Notes: generated by a model not told the origin, from the sequence alone. Positions 27,653 to 36,674 are shown, counted from the stretch's first letter. The stretch: 59,705 bases of DNA from Methylophaga lonarensis MPL (GCF_000349205.1 NZ_APHR01000017.1:4-59708); one strand, 5' to 3'. Numbers and translations: made by a program.

Positions 27653-28690
27653 ATGAAAGTGCTGATTATCAAACTGACCTCAATGGGCGATCTGATGCAT
27701 GCCTTGCCCGCACTGACCGATGCGGCACAGCAGATCCCCGGTATTGAGTTCGACTGGGTGGTCGATGAAGCCTTCGCAGCGGTGCCGCAATGGCATCCGG
27801 CGGTAAAAAAAGTCATTACCACCTCACACCGTCGCTGGAAAAAAAATACCTGGCAGACCCTGACCGGCGGTGAGTTACGCGCTTTTTACCGAGATTTGAA
27901 CGCCGATGACTACGATGTTGTGGTCGATATGCAAAACAATCTGAAAAGTGCGCTGGTCAGTGTGTTGCGCAAAGGGCCGGTCTACGGGCTGGACAAGGCC
28001 TCCTGTCGTGAGCGCCCGGCGCATCTGGCCTATAAATTCCCGATTTCAGTCGAACCGCAACAGCATGCTGTAGTCAGAATGCGGCAAATCCTGGCACAGG
28101 CACTCGGCTATCAGGTGCCCAGCAGCGCAGCCAATTACAAAGCAGATTTCCGCAACTATGCCTTACCAGAACTCGACTTTGACTTGCCCGAGCGATATCT
28201 GATGTTTGTGCACAATGCCAGTTGGCTGACCAAATTATGGCCGGTCAATTACTGGCAACAGCTGGTTCTGCTGGCTCGCGCGGAGGGATTTTCTGTGCTG
28301 CTGCCCTGCGGTAATGACGAAGAGTGGCAACGCGCCCGCCAGATTGCCTTGGTCGATGAGCAGGCGTTTGCACTGCCGAGACTATCCTTGAATCATGTGG
28401 CAGCCTTAATGCAGCGTGCCAGTGGTGCGATATGCAGCGATACTGGTCTTGCACATCTGGCGGCGGTGGCTTCAACGCCTGCACTCACCTTGTATGGGGC
28501 CACTGATACCGATCTGATTGGCACTTATGGCAAACATCAACAACATCTGGTGTCAGACTTTGCCTGTGCGCCCTGTTACAAACGGGCGTGTCCGTTGCCG
28601 GAAGCAATTGATCAAGCCCCGGTATGCATGAACGCATTAACGCCCGAACAAGTCTGGCATGGACTACAAACGCTTTTAACCGCAAAATAA
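27653..28690 (+). CDS. waaC: Lipopolysaccharide heptosyltransferase I
   Basis: 345 residues of glycosyltransferase family 9. The start KVLIIKLTSMGDLMHALPALTDA and the C-terminal SGAICSDTGLAHLAAVASTPALTLYG motif are typical of WaaC. It adds the first heptose to Kdo of lipid A. It works in the cytosol against the inner membrane, with ADP-heptose made by HldE downstream. About 600 bases of repeats separate the two genes. Confidence 0.93.
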   Translation: MKVLIIKLTSMGDLMHALPALTDAAQQIPGIEFDWVVDEAFAAVPQWHPAVKKVITTSHRRWKKNTWQTLTGGELRAFYRDLNADDYDVVVDMQNNLKSALVSVLRKGPVYGLDKASCRERPAHLAYKFPISVEPQQHAVVRMRQILAQALGYQVPSSAANYKADFRNYALPELDFDLPERYLMFVHNASWLTKLWPVNYWQQLVLLARAEGFSVLLPCGNDEEWQRARQIALVDEQAFALPRLSLNHVAALMQRASGAICSDTGLAHLAAVASTPALTLYGATDTDLIGTYGKHQQHLVSDFACAPCYKRACPLPEAIDQAPVCMNALTPEQVWHGLQTLLTAK

Positions 28691-28704
28691 AACCAATAGA
28701 CACC

Positions 28705-29220
28705 GTCATTCCCACGCAAGCGGGAATCGCGGGGACTGGAAAGGTGTGAAGCACAAAAGCACCGTCATTCCCGCACAGGCGGGAATCTTGAGGCCGTGCA
28801 GAGATTGCGGACAAACGCTAAGCGTTTTCCGCAATGACGGAGCGGGGAGGATTCGATGCTTTTCTCTCGTCATTCCCGCGAAGGCGGGAATCTCGGAGGC
28901 TGGAAAGGAGTGAAGCAACAAGCACCGTCATTCCCACGCAGGCGGGAATCTTGAGGCCGTGCAGAGATTACGGACAAACGCTGAGCGTTTTCCGCAATGA
29001 CGGAGGGGATGGAAAGGTGTGAAGCACCAAAGCACCGTCATTCCCGCGCAGGCGGGAATCTTTGAGGCCGTGCAGAGATTGCGGACAAACGTTAAGCGTT
29101 TTCCGCAATGACGGAGGGGACTGGAAAGGTGTGAAGCACCAAAGCACCGTCATTCCCGCGCAGGCGGGAATCTTGAGGCCGTGCAGAGATTGCGGACAAT
29201 CGTCAGACGATTTCCGCAAT
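28705..29220. repeat. Array of GTCATTCCCGC palindromes and covarying hairpins between waaC and hldE
   Basis: Six copies of a 24-base palindrome (GTCATTCCCGC...GCGGGAATC) start at 28705, 28764, 28869, 28927, 29037 and 29149. Four 32-base hairpins of the form ATTGCGGA...TCCGCAAT lie at 28804, 28967, 29078 and 29189, each after a palindrome copy. Linker sequence GGAAAGGTGTGAAGCACCA repeats between copies. Complete units are about 110 bases. Stem tips differ between hairpins but keep pairing. Related palindromes recur at 55628 and 55795. The 616-base gap between waaC and hldE holds nothing else I can recognise. Confidence 0.9.
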
Positions 29221-29306
29221 GACGGGTACTTGATGCAGCGCGGCAATTGAACCGAAAAGTAAAAAATGAACACGCAAAAAAACCAGCAAAACACAGGCAA
29301 ATCTTT

Positions 29307-30749
29307 ATGAAACATGTATCTCCAGACTTTCATCAAGCCCGAGTCGTGGTCGTTGGCGACCTGATGCTGGACCGTTTTTACTTCGGTAAAACCAAACGTA
29401 TCTCGCCAGAAGCACCAGTGCCAGTGGTCAATGTTGAACGACTGGAAGATATTCCCGGCGGCGCCGCTAATGTGGCGATGAATATTGCTTCGCTGGGCGC
29501 CAACTGTCGGTTGTCAGGCATTACCGGTCAGGATGAGGCTGCCGCCGTGTTACAGCAGCGTCTGCTCTCGGTGGGGGTGGATTGCCTGTTCCATCAAAGC
29601 CCTGATTACCCGACCATCATCAAATCACGCGTTATCAGTGCGCATCAGCAATTACTGCGACTGGATTTTGAAACACCTTTTGCTGCAGATGTCTGGCAGG
29701 GCATGCAGTCGCTGAGCAAATCCTTGCTGGCCGATGCCAGGGTGCTGGTGTTATCTGATTATCAAAAAGGCACATTAGCCGAGCCACAATATTGGATTCA
29801 ACAAGCGCACCAACAGGGCATGACGGTATTGGTGGATCCTAAAGGCAATGATTTTGGCAAATACCGCGGCGCGGATGTGATTACGCCCAATATGGCGGAG
29901 TTTGAAGCTGTCGTCGGCGCAGTGCATTCCGAAGCGGAGCTGGTTGAAAAGGCCCGACAACTGCTGGCGGAGTTTGACATCAAGGCGCTGCTCATTACCC
30001 GCAGCGAGCATGGTATGACGCTGATTAGCGATGGTGAGGCCGAATTTCATTTACCGGCAATTGCCAAGGAAGTCGCTGATGTGACGGGTGCTGGTGATAC
30101 GGTTATTGCCACACTGGCCAGTGCCTTGGCCGCAGGGCAGACGCTTGAACAATCGGTAACGCTTGCCAATGTTGCTGCCAGTATTGTGGTCAGCAAACTG
30201 GGCACAGCCACCGTCAGCGCTCCGGAATTAAACTCTGAGTTTGCCCGTCATCAAGGTGATCACAACAGTGATCATTCCTTTGCCGGTGCTGTGACCGTTG
30301 AGCAACTGAAAATTGCAGTGGAACAGGCCAAAAAACGTGGCGAAAAAGTGGTCTTCACCAATGGCTGCTTTGATATTTTGCATGCCGGACATGTCAGTTA
30401 TTTACATCAGGCACGCGCCCAGGGCGACCGTCTGGTTGTCGCCATCAACACCGATGAGTCGGTGACAAAACTCAAAGGCCCGGGACGCCCGATCAATCCG
30501 GCAGAGCGCCGAAAGATCGTGCTGGCGGGTCTTGCTGATGTCGATTGGGTGACTTGTTTTGAAGGTGACACACCGGAAGATTTGTTACGCGAAATTAAAC
30601 CCGATGTGCTGGTCAAAGGCGGCGATTACGATAAAAAAGGTGTGGTCGGCTGGGAAATCGTCGAAGGCTACGGCGGCGAAGTCAAAGTCATGGGCTTGGT
30701 CGATAACTGTTCGACCACAGCGATTGTGAATAAGATCAACCAAAAATAA
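29307..30749 (+). CDS. hldE: Bifunctional heptose kinase / heptose-phosphate adenylyltransferase HldE
   Basis: 480 residues from ATG at 29307 (MKHVSPDFHQ). The upstream extension runs into repeat DNA, so I reject it. Residues 1-320 form a PfkB-type kinase (PGGAANVAMNIASLG, DVTGAGDTVIATLA). Residues 345-480 form a nucleotidyltransferase (FTNGCFDILHAGHVSYL). It makes ADP-D-glycero-heptose for LPS inner core with GmhA (at 41647) and GmhB (not in the window). The RBS is weak, and the long repeat-filled leader is unusual. Confidence 0.96.
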   Translation: MKHVSPDFHQARVVVVGDLMLDRFYFGKTKRISPEAPVPVVNVERLEDIPGGAANVAMNIASLGANCRLSGITGQDEAAAVLQQRLLSVGVDCLFHQSPDYPTIIKSRVISAHQQLLRLDFETPFAADVWQGMQSLSKSLLADARVLVLSDYQKGTLAEPQYWIQQAHQQGMTVLVDPKGNDFGKYRGADVITPNMAEFEAVVGAVHSEAELVEKARQLLAEFDIKALLITRSEHGMTLISDGEAEFHLPAIAKEVADVTGAGDTVIATLASALAAGQTLEQSVTLANVAASIVVSKLGTATVSAPELNSEFARHQGDHNSDHSFAGAVTVEQLKIAVEQAKKRGEKVVFTNGCFDILHAGHVSYLHQARAQGDRLVVAINTDESVTKLKGPGRPINPAERRKIVLAGLADVDWVTCFEGDTPEDLLREIKPDVLVKGGDYDKKGVVGWEIVEGYGGEVKVMGLVDNCSTTAIVNKINQK

Positions 30750-30757
30750 CGGAAGAC

Positions 30758-31807
30758 CTAGTCTGGCGGTGATTGTTCAGCATTAACAAGCGTTGCAGGT
30801 CGATAGTCTGAAACCGCTTGCCAGCGTTGCCAGACGCTCGGGTCAATGGTGACATTTACCGCCGGTTCGCCCAGATGATTGCTGGCGAAGGCGCGAATAA
30901 ATCGGCCATCACCACGGCGGGTGATTCGCCGAAAAAAGCCATAACTGCCACGCAAAAACTCAGCGAAAGAATCACGCGGCTCGCCTTGGAAGGCATCAAC
31001 GGGCGGACTGTAGGGTTTTAGCTTTAAGCCAGCCGCGTCGGCTTTTTGATGCATCCAGGCAAAAGCAATATCAGCCAATAGATCATCGCCATAACCGCCG
31101 CCCACATTGGCATGTGCACCTATAAACCAGCGTTGTTCAATATCAATCTGTTCGTTGTCTTTAATGCCATCATGGCTGGTCCACAGCACCGAGTCATAGG
31201 CAGCACGATGTTCATCCAGTGCCATTGCCTGATAGGCGCGCAGTACGATATTGGATAATTCGGTGTCGTGCCAGGCATAACGGCCGCGTTCAGAAATCAT
31301 GGTGCCGGGTACGCCCAGTGCGCCCACGGTATCCCAGACACCAAGAAAATCTATCTTGATCCTGCGACTGTATTGAGCGCGAAACTCGACACATTCCGGG
31401 CTATTGGCACCAAGCGATTTGTTGCGATACAACTGTTCAGCCTGCTGCAACAAGTCGGGTCTGGAAATTTCCAGCAAGCCACATTTGTTAATCAGCCCGG
31501 CCAGACTGCGCGCGGTGTAGGCACCACGGCTGAAACCAAAAATAAACACTTCAAAATTGTCGTGATAATTGCGTATCAGCCAGTCGTAGCCTTGCAACAG
31601 GTTTTTGGTTAAGCCATAACCAAACACACCGCCGCGAAACTTCTCAAACCGGCCTGTGCCCACGCCCGGTTCGTAATAAAAACGCTGACGAATCTCGCCA
31701 TCAACCGGTTCAATATGACGACTCATTTGATAGACATTGGTGCGATCTTGCGGGTCATTCCATGTGCCGTCGAATAAAATGACCAGTCGTTGTTTAGGAG
31801 GTGTCAT
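30758..31807 (-). CDS. DUF2235 domain protein (alpha/beta hydrolase, Tle1-like)
   Basis: 349 residues. It begins QRLVILFDGTWNDPQDRTNV and has the nucleophile elbow GFSRGAYTAR (G-x-S-x-G), the DUF2235 pattern shared with type VI effector phospholipases. There is no signal peptide. No type VI structural gene, vgrG or immunity gene is seen nearby, so an effector role is not supported. A cytosolic lipase or esterase is as likely. The next gene on the same strand (DUF2157-like) starts upstream with a 25-base gap. Confidence 0.85.
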   Translation of the reverse strand: MTPPKQRLVILFDGTWNDPQDRTNVYQMSRHIEPVDGEIRQRFYYEPGVGTGRFEKFRGGVFGYGLTKNLLQGYDWLIRNYHDNFEVFIFGFSRGAYTARSLAGLINKCGLLEISRPDLLQQAEQLYRNKSLGANSPECVEFRAQYSRRIKIDFLGVWDTVGALGVPGTMISERGRYAWHDTELSNIVLRAYQAMALDEHRAAYDSVLWTSHDGIKDNEQIDIEQRWFIGAHANVGGGYGDDLLADIAFAWMHQKADAAGLKLKPYSPPVDAFQGEPRDSFAEFLRGSYGFFRRITRRGDGRFIRAFASNHLGEPAVNVTIDPSVWQRWQAVSDYRPATLVNAEQSPPD

Positions 31808-31832
31808 TTCAAGCTCCTATCCATTGAGGGTT

Positions 31833-32864
31833 TTAACTGCGTTTTGATTTCAAAAAGTCGCTGAATGCCGTCGGCAGCAACTGATGAATCTTGTCGCTGA
31901 CCTGCAACTCATGTTTTTGCCACAGAATGCCGAGATAAATCAGTCCCAGCCCGATGGCGGTCAGCGCGATGGGAAACATCAGACTGTCCTTGAATACGAC
32001 ATTCGCCAAATGGCCGAGATAAAAAGTTGTGCCCAGTGCACCAAAAACTACAAAGACCCGCCGCACGATCAATACGCCGATGCCGATCAGTAACAGATTG
32101 ATGCAGAAGTATGTGAATTTGGCCAGTTCACTATCGGAATACTGGGCTGACAAGCCACCCCAGAAAGCAATGACCCCGAACAGATACAACCAGAAGGCAT
32201 AATCTCCCGAGCGATGGCTGCGCATATCGATCCAAAAGCCAAGCAGCATCACAGTGAGCCCAAAATACATCGACACCAAGGCGCGCAATTCAAAACTTGC
32301 CCAGCCGCCAACCAGTATCGCGGCAATATCCATCGACAAGTACCACAGCGTCACGGCAATCGGCATCAGCAAAAACGGATAACGATAGCGATAAGCCATG
32401 ATGGCACCCACGGCCAGTGTACCCAACTGCATATACAGCCAGTGCCAGCGGATATAACGATGATACTCCTGGTAAACACTGCTATCTGGCCAAAACCCGA
32501 TGGCCTGTTGCAGGCCATAAATGGCCAGCGGCGTCAGTGCCACGACAAAAGCAGCGCAAATGCCTGCCGGAATCGCCAGGCCTTTTGCCTGAAAATGATT
32601 CGCCAAACTCAAACCGACACCGGCATAAAGCAGGCTGATAAAGAAAATGCCCCAACCACCAAAACGTTCCCAGCCGAGTGTCATAAACAAGGTCATCGCG
32701 CCAATGGCAATCAGCCCGCCGAGATAATAAAGCACATGGGTGAAATCAAAACTGGGGCCAGTCGCGGGGTGGGATTTCAAGAAATCAAACAACCGGGTCG
32801 CTTGCTCCTGCGAGAGAATTTCTTGCGCCACGGCAGAATCAAGCTGGTTTTTGGTGATTTTCAT
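31833..32864 (-). CDS. DUF2157-like membrane protein
   Basis: 343 residues with an N-terminal cytosolic helix (AVAQEILSQEQATRLFDFLKSH) and about 9 hydrophobic segments, beginning with VLYYLGGLIAIGAMTLFMTLG. The N-terminal layout resembles DUF2157. Function is unknown. It precedes the DUF2235 gene by 25 bases and may be co-transcribed with it. Confidence 0.65.
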   Translation of the reverse strand: MKITKNQLDSAVAQEILSQEQATRLFDFLKSHPATGPSFDFTHVLYYLGGLIAIGAMTLFMTLGWERFGGWGIFFISLLYAGVGLSLANHFQAKGLAIPAGICAAFVVALTPLAIYGLQQAIGFWPDSSVYQEYHRYIRWHWLYMQLGTLAVGAIMAYRYRYPFLLMPIAVTLWYLSMDIAAILVGGWASFELRALVSMYFGLTVMLLGFWIDMRSHRSGDYAFWLYLFGVIAFWGGLSAQYSDSELAKFTYFCINLLLIGIGVLIVRRVFVVFGALGTTFYLGHLANVVFKDSLMFPIALTAIGLGLIYLGILWQKHELQVSDKIHQLLPTAFSDFLKSKRS

Positions 32865-32965
32865 GCGCGCATTCCTTTGGCCTGAATGATTTGCCTATCT
32901 TAGAGCAAACACCGAAGATTGGAAGCGGCTCAATTGAATCCACAGACGGCAGACCCGGATCAAAG

Positions 32966-32998
32966 CAATTTATCCGCAGATTACGCAGATGCACACAG
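32966..32998 (-). repeat. Isolated fragment of the 237-bp repeat
   Basis: TTTATCCGCAGATTACGCAGATG and the following bases match, in reverse orientation, the CATCTGCGTAAATCTGCGGATAAA core of the array at 37.9-39.7 kb. It is a lone partial copy between the DUF2157-like gene and the MOSC gene. Nothing else is seen in this 206-base gap. Confidence 0.75.
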
Positions 32999-33070
32999 AT
33001 TGTTAGCGTATTAGCCGCGGTTTGAATTAAAGCCAATAAATAAACCAATTTAAAAAAGGAGGGCTAACCT

Positions 33071-33940
33071 TTAAGCATCCAGAAACACTTCATCGCCAAG
33101 CTTAATCAGCGCGCTTTTTTTGGTGACCCCATAAATGCCCAGATTCTGATCGGCTTTTTGCACAATGGTTCGCAAGATGCTGGTGTCAGATTGCAGCGAT
33201 TGCTGCTCACGGGTGACGGCCCCGCAACGAGGTGTAGTGCTGTTACAGTCAATCAAAGCCTCACCGATATACAGCTTGTGATTGACCCATGCCTGTTCCA
33301 CCAAACCCTCCATACCCGGCAGCGTCTCTATCACCAGATTAGGCCGAAACCGCTGCACATCCCAGTTGGCTTCAGGGTTTAGCTGTTGCAGATGGGCAAG
33401 ACTTGCCGTGCTGAGTAAATGAAAGGGTGTGACCAGAAAGAAGGTGCCGGGCAATGAGACAAAATCTTCGGCGTCTGGCGGCAATGCATCAAGGATCTCG
33501 GGCAGCGGTTCGCCTTCTTCACGATCAAAGGTCGCTTTTAATTCTGCCAGCCAGGTATGGTCATCTTTTTTGTGACGACGATAAAAGTCCAGTTGCGAAA
33601 TCGGTCTTAATGATTCCAGTGTCGAGTCATGGCCTGTCAGCGAAGATAATCGCTCATGGATTTGAGGGTCATCACTACCGACAGTCTGACCATCAGGAAA
33701 CAAAATATCGACATGCTGTTCTGATCCTGAGTATGGTAACTGACGAAACTGCGCCACACAGCGTAGTAATTGGGGCCGGAATTTGCAGCTTTGAATTTCC
33801 TGACGTTGGACATCTCTTAACGCCCAGATGCGATCACCCTGCAAGCCCATCTCGCCAAGATAACAAGCGTCGAGACTTTCACCGGCCATGCCTTTTACCG
33901 GGTAGCGCCAGATTTGTTGAACTGTGCCGACTTTAATCAT
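33071..33940 (-). CDS. MOSC domain protein (YcbX-like)
   Basis: 289 residues with an N-terminal MOSC beta-barrel (VGTVQQIWRYPVKGMAGESLD) and a C-terminal MOSC domain including FRPNLVIET, CNSTTPRCGAVT and a Cys in the usual place. MOSC proteins move molybdenum cofactor sulfur or reduce N-hydroxylated bases (YcbX, YiiM, mARC). It lacks a ferredoxin domain, unlike E. coli YcbX. The cofactor use is inferred from the family. Confidence 0.87.
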   Translation of the reverse strand: MIKVGTVQQIWRYPVKGMAGESLDACYLGEMGLQGDRIWALRDVQRQEIQSCKFRPQLLRCVAQFRQLPYSGSEQHVDILFPDGQTVGSDDPQIHERLSSLTGHDSTLESLRPISQLDFYRRHKKDDHTWLAELKATFDREEGEPLPEILDALPPDAEDFVSLPGTFFLVTPFHLLSTASLAHLQQLNPEANWDVQRFRPNLVIETLPGMEGLVEQAWVNHKLYIGEALIDCNSTTPRCGAVTREQQSLQSDTSILRTIVQKADQNLGIYGVTKKSALIKLGDEVFLDA

Positions 33941-34134
33941 GATGACTCCAGAACAAAGCGCAGGCGATGCCTGCGGAGTGCGATTTCATGATCACGTCAT
34001 TGCAATTCATGGTGTGTTGAGTGGCTGCGACGACAGCTTGCAGATCTTACGTTGCCGCCGCTTTCTAACTGCCGATTATTAAATCAAAGCCACCGTGAGT
34101 CTAATCATTTTTACCTGAGCAGACAAGACGAACA

Positions 34135-34662
34135 TCAGCCATCAACGCTGCACTTTTCGCTCAAAGCAGCTTTAATCTGTTCACACCACTGCTTTACCCG
34201 TTGCTCGGTCAGCTCAGGCTGGCAGTCTTCGTCCAGTGCCAAACCAACAAAGGCAGTTTTGTCTTCAGTGAGCGCTTTGGAAGCTTCAAAATCATAGCCA
34301 TCCACAGGCCAATATCCGATTACTTTGGCACCACGAGCAACGACTTTGTCATGCAGCATGCCCATCGCATCCAGAAACCATTCGGCATAAGCAAACTGAT
34401 CACCCATGCCGACCATGGCAACGGTTTTATCGGTGAAGTCGGTGCTATCTATTTCGTCCCAGACATCTTCCCAGTCCGACTGAACCTCGCCGTAATCCCA
34501 GGTCGGAATGGCAAATACAAGAGTGTCGAAGTATTCAACTGCCGCCAGACCGGTGTCTTTAACATCAAACAGCTCAGCATTGTCAGCGCCAAAAAAGTCC
34601 TGAATTTTTTTGGCTGCATCCTCCGTATTACCGGTGGTCGACCCATAGATAATGGCAAGCAT
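34135..34662 (-). CDS. fldB: Long-chain flavodoxin (FldA/FldB type)
   Basis: 175 residues. The FMN phosphate loop is GSTTGNTEDAAKKI, and the aromatic FMN site includes PTWDYGEVQSDW and GDQFAYAEWF. A 20-residue insertion near YWPVDGYDFEASKAL marks the long-chain class. Flavodoxin replaces ferredoxin as low-potential electron carrier when iron is short. A near-consensus Fur box sits just upstream, so iron control is strongly suggested. The choice of fldB over fldA is by overall look only. Confidence 0.9.
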   Translation of the reverse strand: MLAIIYGSTTGNTEDAAKKIQDFFGADNAELFDVKDTGLAAVEYFDTLVFAIPTWDYGEVQSDWEDVWDEIDSTDFTDKTVAMVGMGDQFAYAEWFLDAMGMLHDKVVARGAKVIGYWPVDGYDFEASKALTEDKTAFVGLALDEDCQPELTEQRVKQWCEQIKAALSEKCSVDG

Positions 34663-34687
34663 TTTTCACCTCATAAATAAATAAGAT

Positions 34688-34706
34688 GAAAATGATAATC
34701 ATTACT
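34688..34706 (-). promoter_or_regulatory. Fur box upstream of flavodoxin
   Basis: GAAAATGATAATCATTACT matches 16 of 19 bases of the classical Fur consensus GATAATGATAATCATTATC. It lies 26-44 bases upstream of the flavodoxin start, where it would cover a promoter. This predicts repression of the gene when iron is plentiful. Confidence 0.82.
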
Positions 34707-34791
34707 ATTTGATCAATCAACCGATCCCCAACTAATTTGTGTAAATCAGGTCTGCGAGCACCCAAAAAAACTCAGGCTTTCAGTCAGCCAA

Positions 34792-35676
34792 TCATCTGAC
34801 CGAACCCGACTCGATGTCCGCCTGCACGCCTTGCACCAATAACAATCTCAATTGCTGCTGTTGTGCCACTTCATACATCGCACCGTGGATCAGTGGCTGA
34901 CAACTGGCATCCAGCCTGGCCGGAAGCTGGGCAATTAGAAAACTGCCTACCTGCGCAATCCGTAACGGTTTATCAGACGCAATGCCATGGTCAGAAAGCT
35001 TGGCGTCGATTTGCGCCCGAATATCACCCGCCGGAGCCGCAAACAAAATCTGCCGCAAGGCCTGTGCGATCAAACGCACCGGGATATAGGAAAAATAACC
35101 GGCAATCACCAGCACCATCAGCGGATCGGCATAACGGGCATACTCGGCAAATTGCGTATAACTCATGGCAAAGGTGGCCATAAAGCCCAACAACACGGCG
35201 GCACTCAACCAGGTATCCATCTGCCATTGCCGCTGTTCGGCATTGACCAATGCGGTATTCACATCCTTTTTGCGATGGTGAATATAGGCCCAGGTCACCG
35301 CACAACCGGTCACGTTGACCACACCAAACAACAGCGCCAGATCCAGATTCACCTCTCTGCCACCCTGTAACAGACTCACCAGCGAAAACGCCATCGACAC
35401 CAGACATACCAGTGCAATGACCACGCCTTTAACCAGAATGGCGATAGGCTCAATGGTGATCCGGCCAAAGGGATAATCATTATTGGCCGGTTGATGGGCC
35501 AATTTCAGTGCCAGCAACGATAACGACGCCAGCGCCAAAGAAAGCAACGAATAGGCGCTATCAAATAAAATCATCACCGAGCCACTGAGCAGCCCGAGAA
35601 TCAGCCCTGAAATAGAAAAACAGGCGGCCGAAATCGCCGATACCATCAATACTCTACGTTCTATATTGGTCCGCAT
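34792..35676 (-). CDS. Cation diffusion facilitator (CDF) family transporter
   Basis: 294 residues from the ATG at 35676, preceded by GGAG. The longer open frame continues across the divergent LysR gene and is not real. Six membrane helices and a C-terminal cytosolic domain fit CDF metal exporters. The family's metal-site residues are partly missing: TM2 has FDSAYS where DxxxD is expected, and TM5 has QWQMD where HxxxD is expected. Metal specificity is therefore doubtful. It is divergent from the LysR gene, with an operator-like palindrome between them. Confidence 0.8.
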   Translation of the reverse strand: MRTNIERRVLMVSAISAACFSISGLILGLLSGSVMILFDSAYSLLSLALASLSLLALKLAHQPANNDYPFGRITIEPIAILVKGVVIALVCLVSMAFSLVSLLQGGREVNLDLALLFGVVNVTGCAVTWAYIHHRKKDVNTALVNAEQRQWQMDTWLSAAVLLGFMATFAMSYTQFAEYARYADPLMVLVIAGYFSYIPVRLIAQALRQILFAAPAGDIRAQIDAKLSDHGIASDKPLRIAQVGSFLIAQLPARLDASCQPLIHGAMYEVAQQQQLRLLLVQGVQADIESGSVR

Positions 35677-35737
35677 AACTACTCCTGAATTGATGGTGAG
35701 TAATGTAGCGGCCAAGGGCGATTCGACAAAATTGCTG

Positions 35738-35758
35738 AGCGCCAATATTATTGGCGCT
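35738..35758. promoter_or_regulatory. LysR-type operator between CDF and LysR genes
   Basis: A perfect 21-base palindrome, AGCGCCAATA-T-TATTGGCGCT, lies 27 bases before the LysR start and 62 bases from the CDF start. Its placement in a divergent intergenic region and its dyad form fit a LysR-family recognition site. It likely controls both genes. Confidence 0.75.
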
Positions 35759-35784
35759 AGATAGGTGTTGAAAAGGGGCCAATC

Positions 35785-36654
35785 ATGCGCGTTGAACAAG
35801 TAGAAGCCTTTGTTAAAACAGCCGAACACGGCTCCTTTGCCAAAGCCGCCATGGCAATGGGCATGCAGCGCAGCACGGTCAGCGCAGCCGTTTCCTCGCT
35901 GGAAGACGAACTGGCGATCCCTCTTTTTGAACGTTCCGGCAACAGCTTGCAAATCACCCCGGTGGGGCAGTCTTTATTGGCGGACAGTCAGCGATTATTG
36001 CAATCAGCGACACGCATCAAGCAACTCAGCACACAACATCTGGAAGGCATTGAATCAGAACTGCGGATCGCCCGGGACGACGCGCTGCCGGAAGTGTTCT
36101 GGCATCAGTGCATGCACGATTTACACGCCGCGTTTCCGCAAACCTCCACCTCGGTGTATCTATTACCGACACAAGAACACCAAGAGTTTATTGATAGCGG
36201 CATAGTCGATATCAGCTTCGGCGTGAATCACACCGTCGATCCGGCCTTTCGGCTGGGCATGATCGAACAACGCACCGTGGTCAGTCCCACACACCCGCTG
36301 GCAAATCTGGCCCAAGTGACAGAAAGCGACCTCAGCCAATACACACAAATCTGCCTGACCTTTCTGCAACGCGGACAACTGGTGGTGCAGAATCAAATTG
36401 GCCGACAATATTCCGGCCTGACCATGTATGAACTGATCCGAGACGCGGTATTACGCGGTGATGGTTGGGCCATCTTGCCCAGCACTTTGACTCAGCCGTA
36501 TTTGAGTCAACAACAACTAGTCAGCCTGGCGACCGAAACGGCTTTATCGGCAACCTTCTTCCAATGCCTGTCGAGGCAGGCGAACCAAAAAGCAGCTACC
36601 TGGTTGAAGAATCGTGTTGCTGATGCTTTAACGCATGAGTTTAAGGCTGGGTAG
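35785..36654 (+). CDS. LysR-family transcriptional regulator
   Basis: 289 residues with an N-terminal winged helix (VEQVEAFVKTAEHGSFAKAA, then RSTVSAAVSSLEDELAIPLFERSG) and a C-terminal ligand-binding domain. It is transcribed away from the CDF transporter, the standard layout for a LysR regulator and its target. The ligand is unknown. It reads from the palindrome at 35738-35758. Confidence 0.93.
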   Translation: MRVEQVEAFVKTAEHGSFAKAAMAMGMQRSTVSAAVSSLEDELAIPLFERSGNSLQITPVGQSLLADSQRLLQSATRIKQLSTQHLEGIESELRIARDDALPEVFWHQCMHDLHAAFPQTSTSVYLLPTQEHQEFIDSGIVDISFGVNHTVDPAFRLGMIEQRTVVSPTHPLANLAQVTESDLSQYTQICLTFLQRGQLVVQNQIGRQYSGLTMYELIRDAVLRGDGWAILPSTLTQPYLSQQQLVSLATETALSATFFQCLSRQANQKAATWLKNRVADALTHEFKAG

Positions 36655-36674
36655 GGTGATTGTTTTGATGATTG

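Noticed and set aside
28705-29220. CRISPR array
   Set aside because: Units are about 110 bases and nearly identical along their full length, so there are no unique spacers. The repeats are palindromes and hairpins, and no cas gene is near.
28968-29336. ORFs within the waaC-hldE repeats
   Set aside because: They are translations of palindromic repeats with internal duplication and no ribosome sites.
32214-32885. 223-codon ORF opposite the DUF2157-like gene
   Set aside because: Antisense to a polytopic membrane gene, with low-complexity composition. No support as a real gene.
34449-34658. ORF overlapping the flavodoxin gene in another frame
   Set aside because: It is a shadow of the real flavodoxin frame and has no start support.
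35677-35952. N-terminal extension of the CDF gene
   Set aside because: The open frame crosses the divergent LysR promoter and start. A good ribosome site supports the start at 35676.
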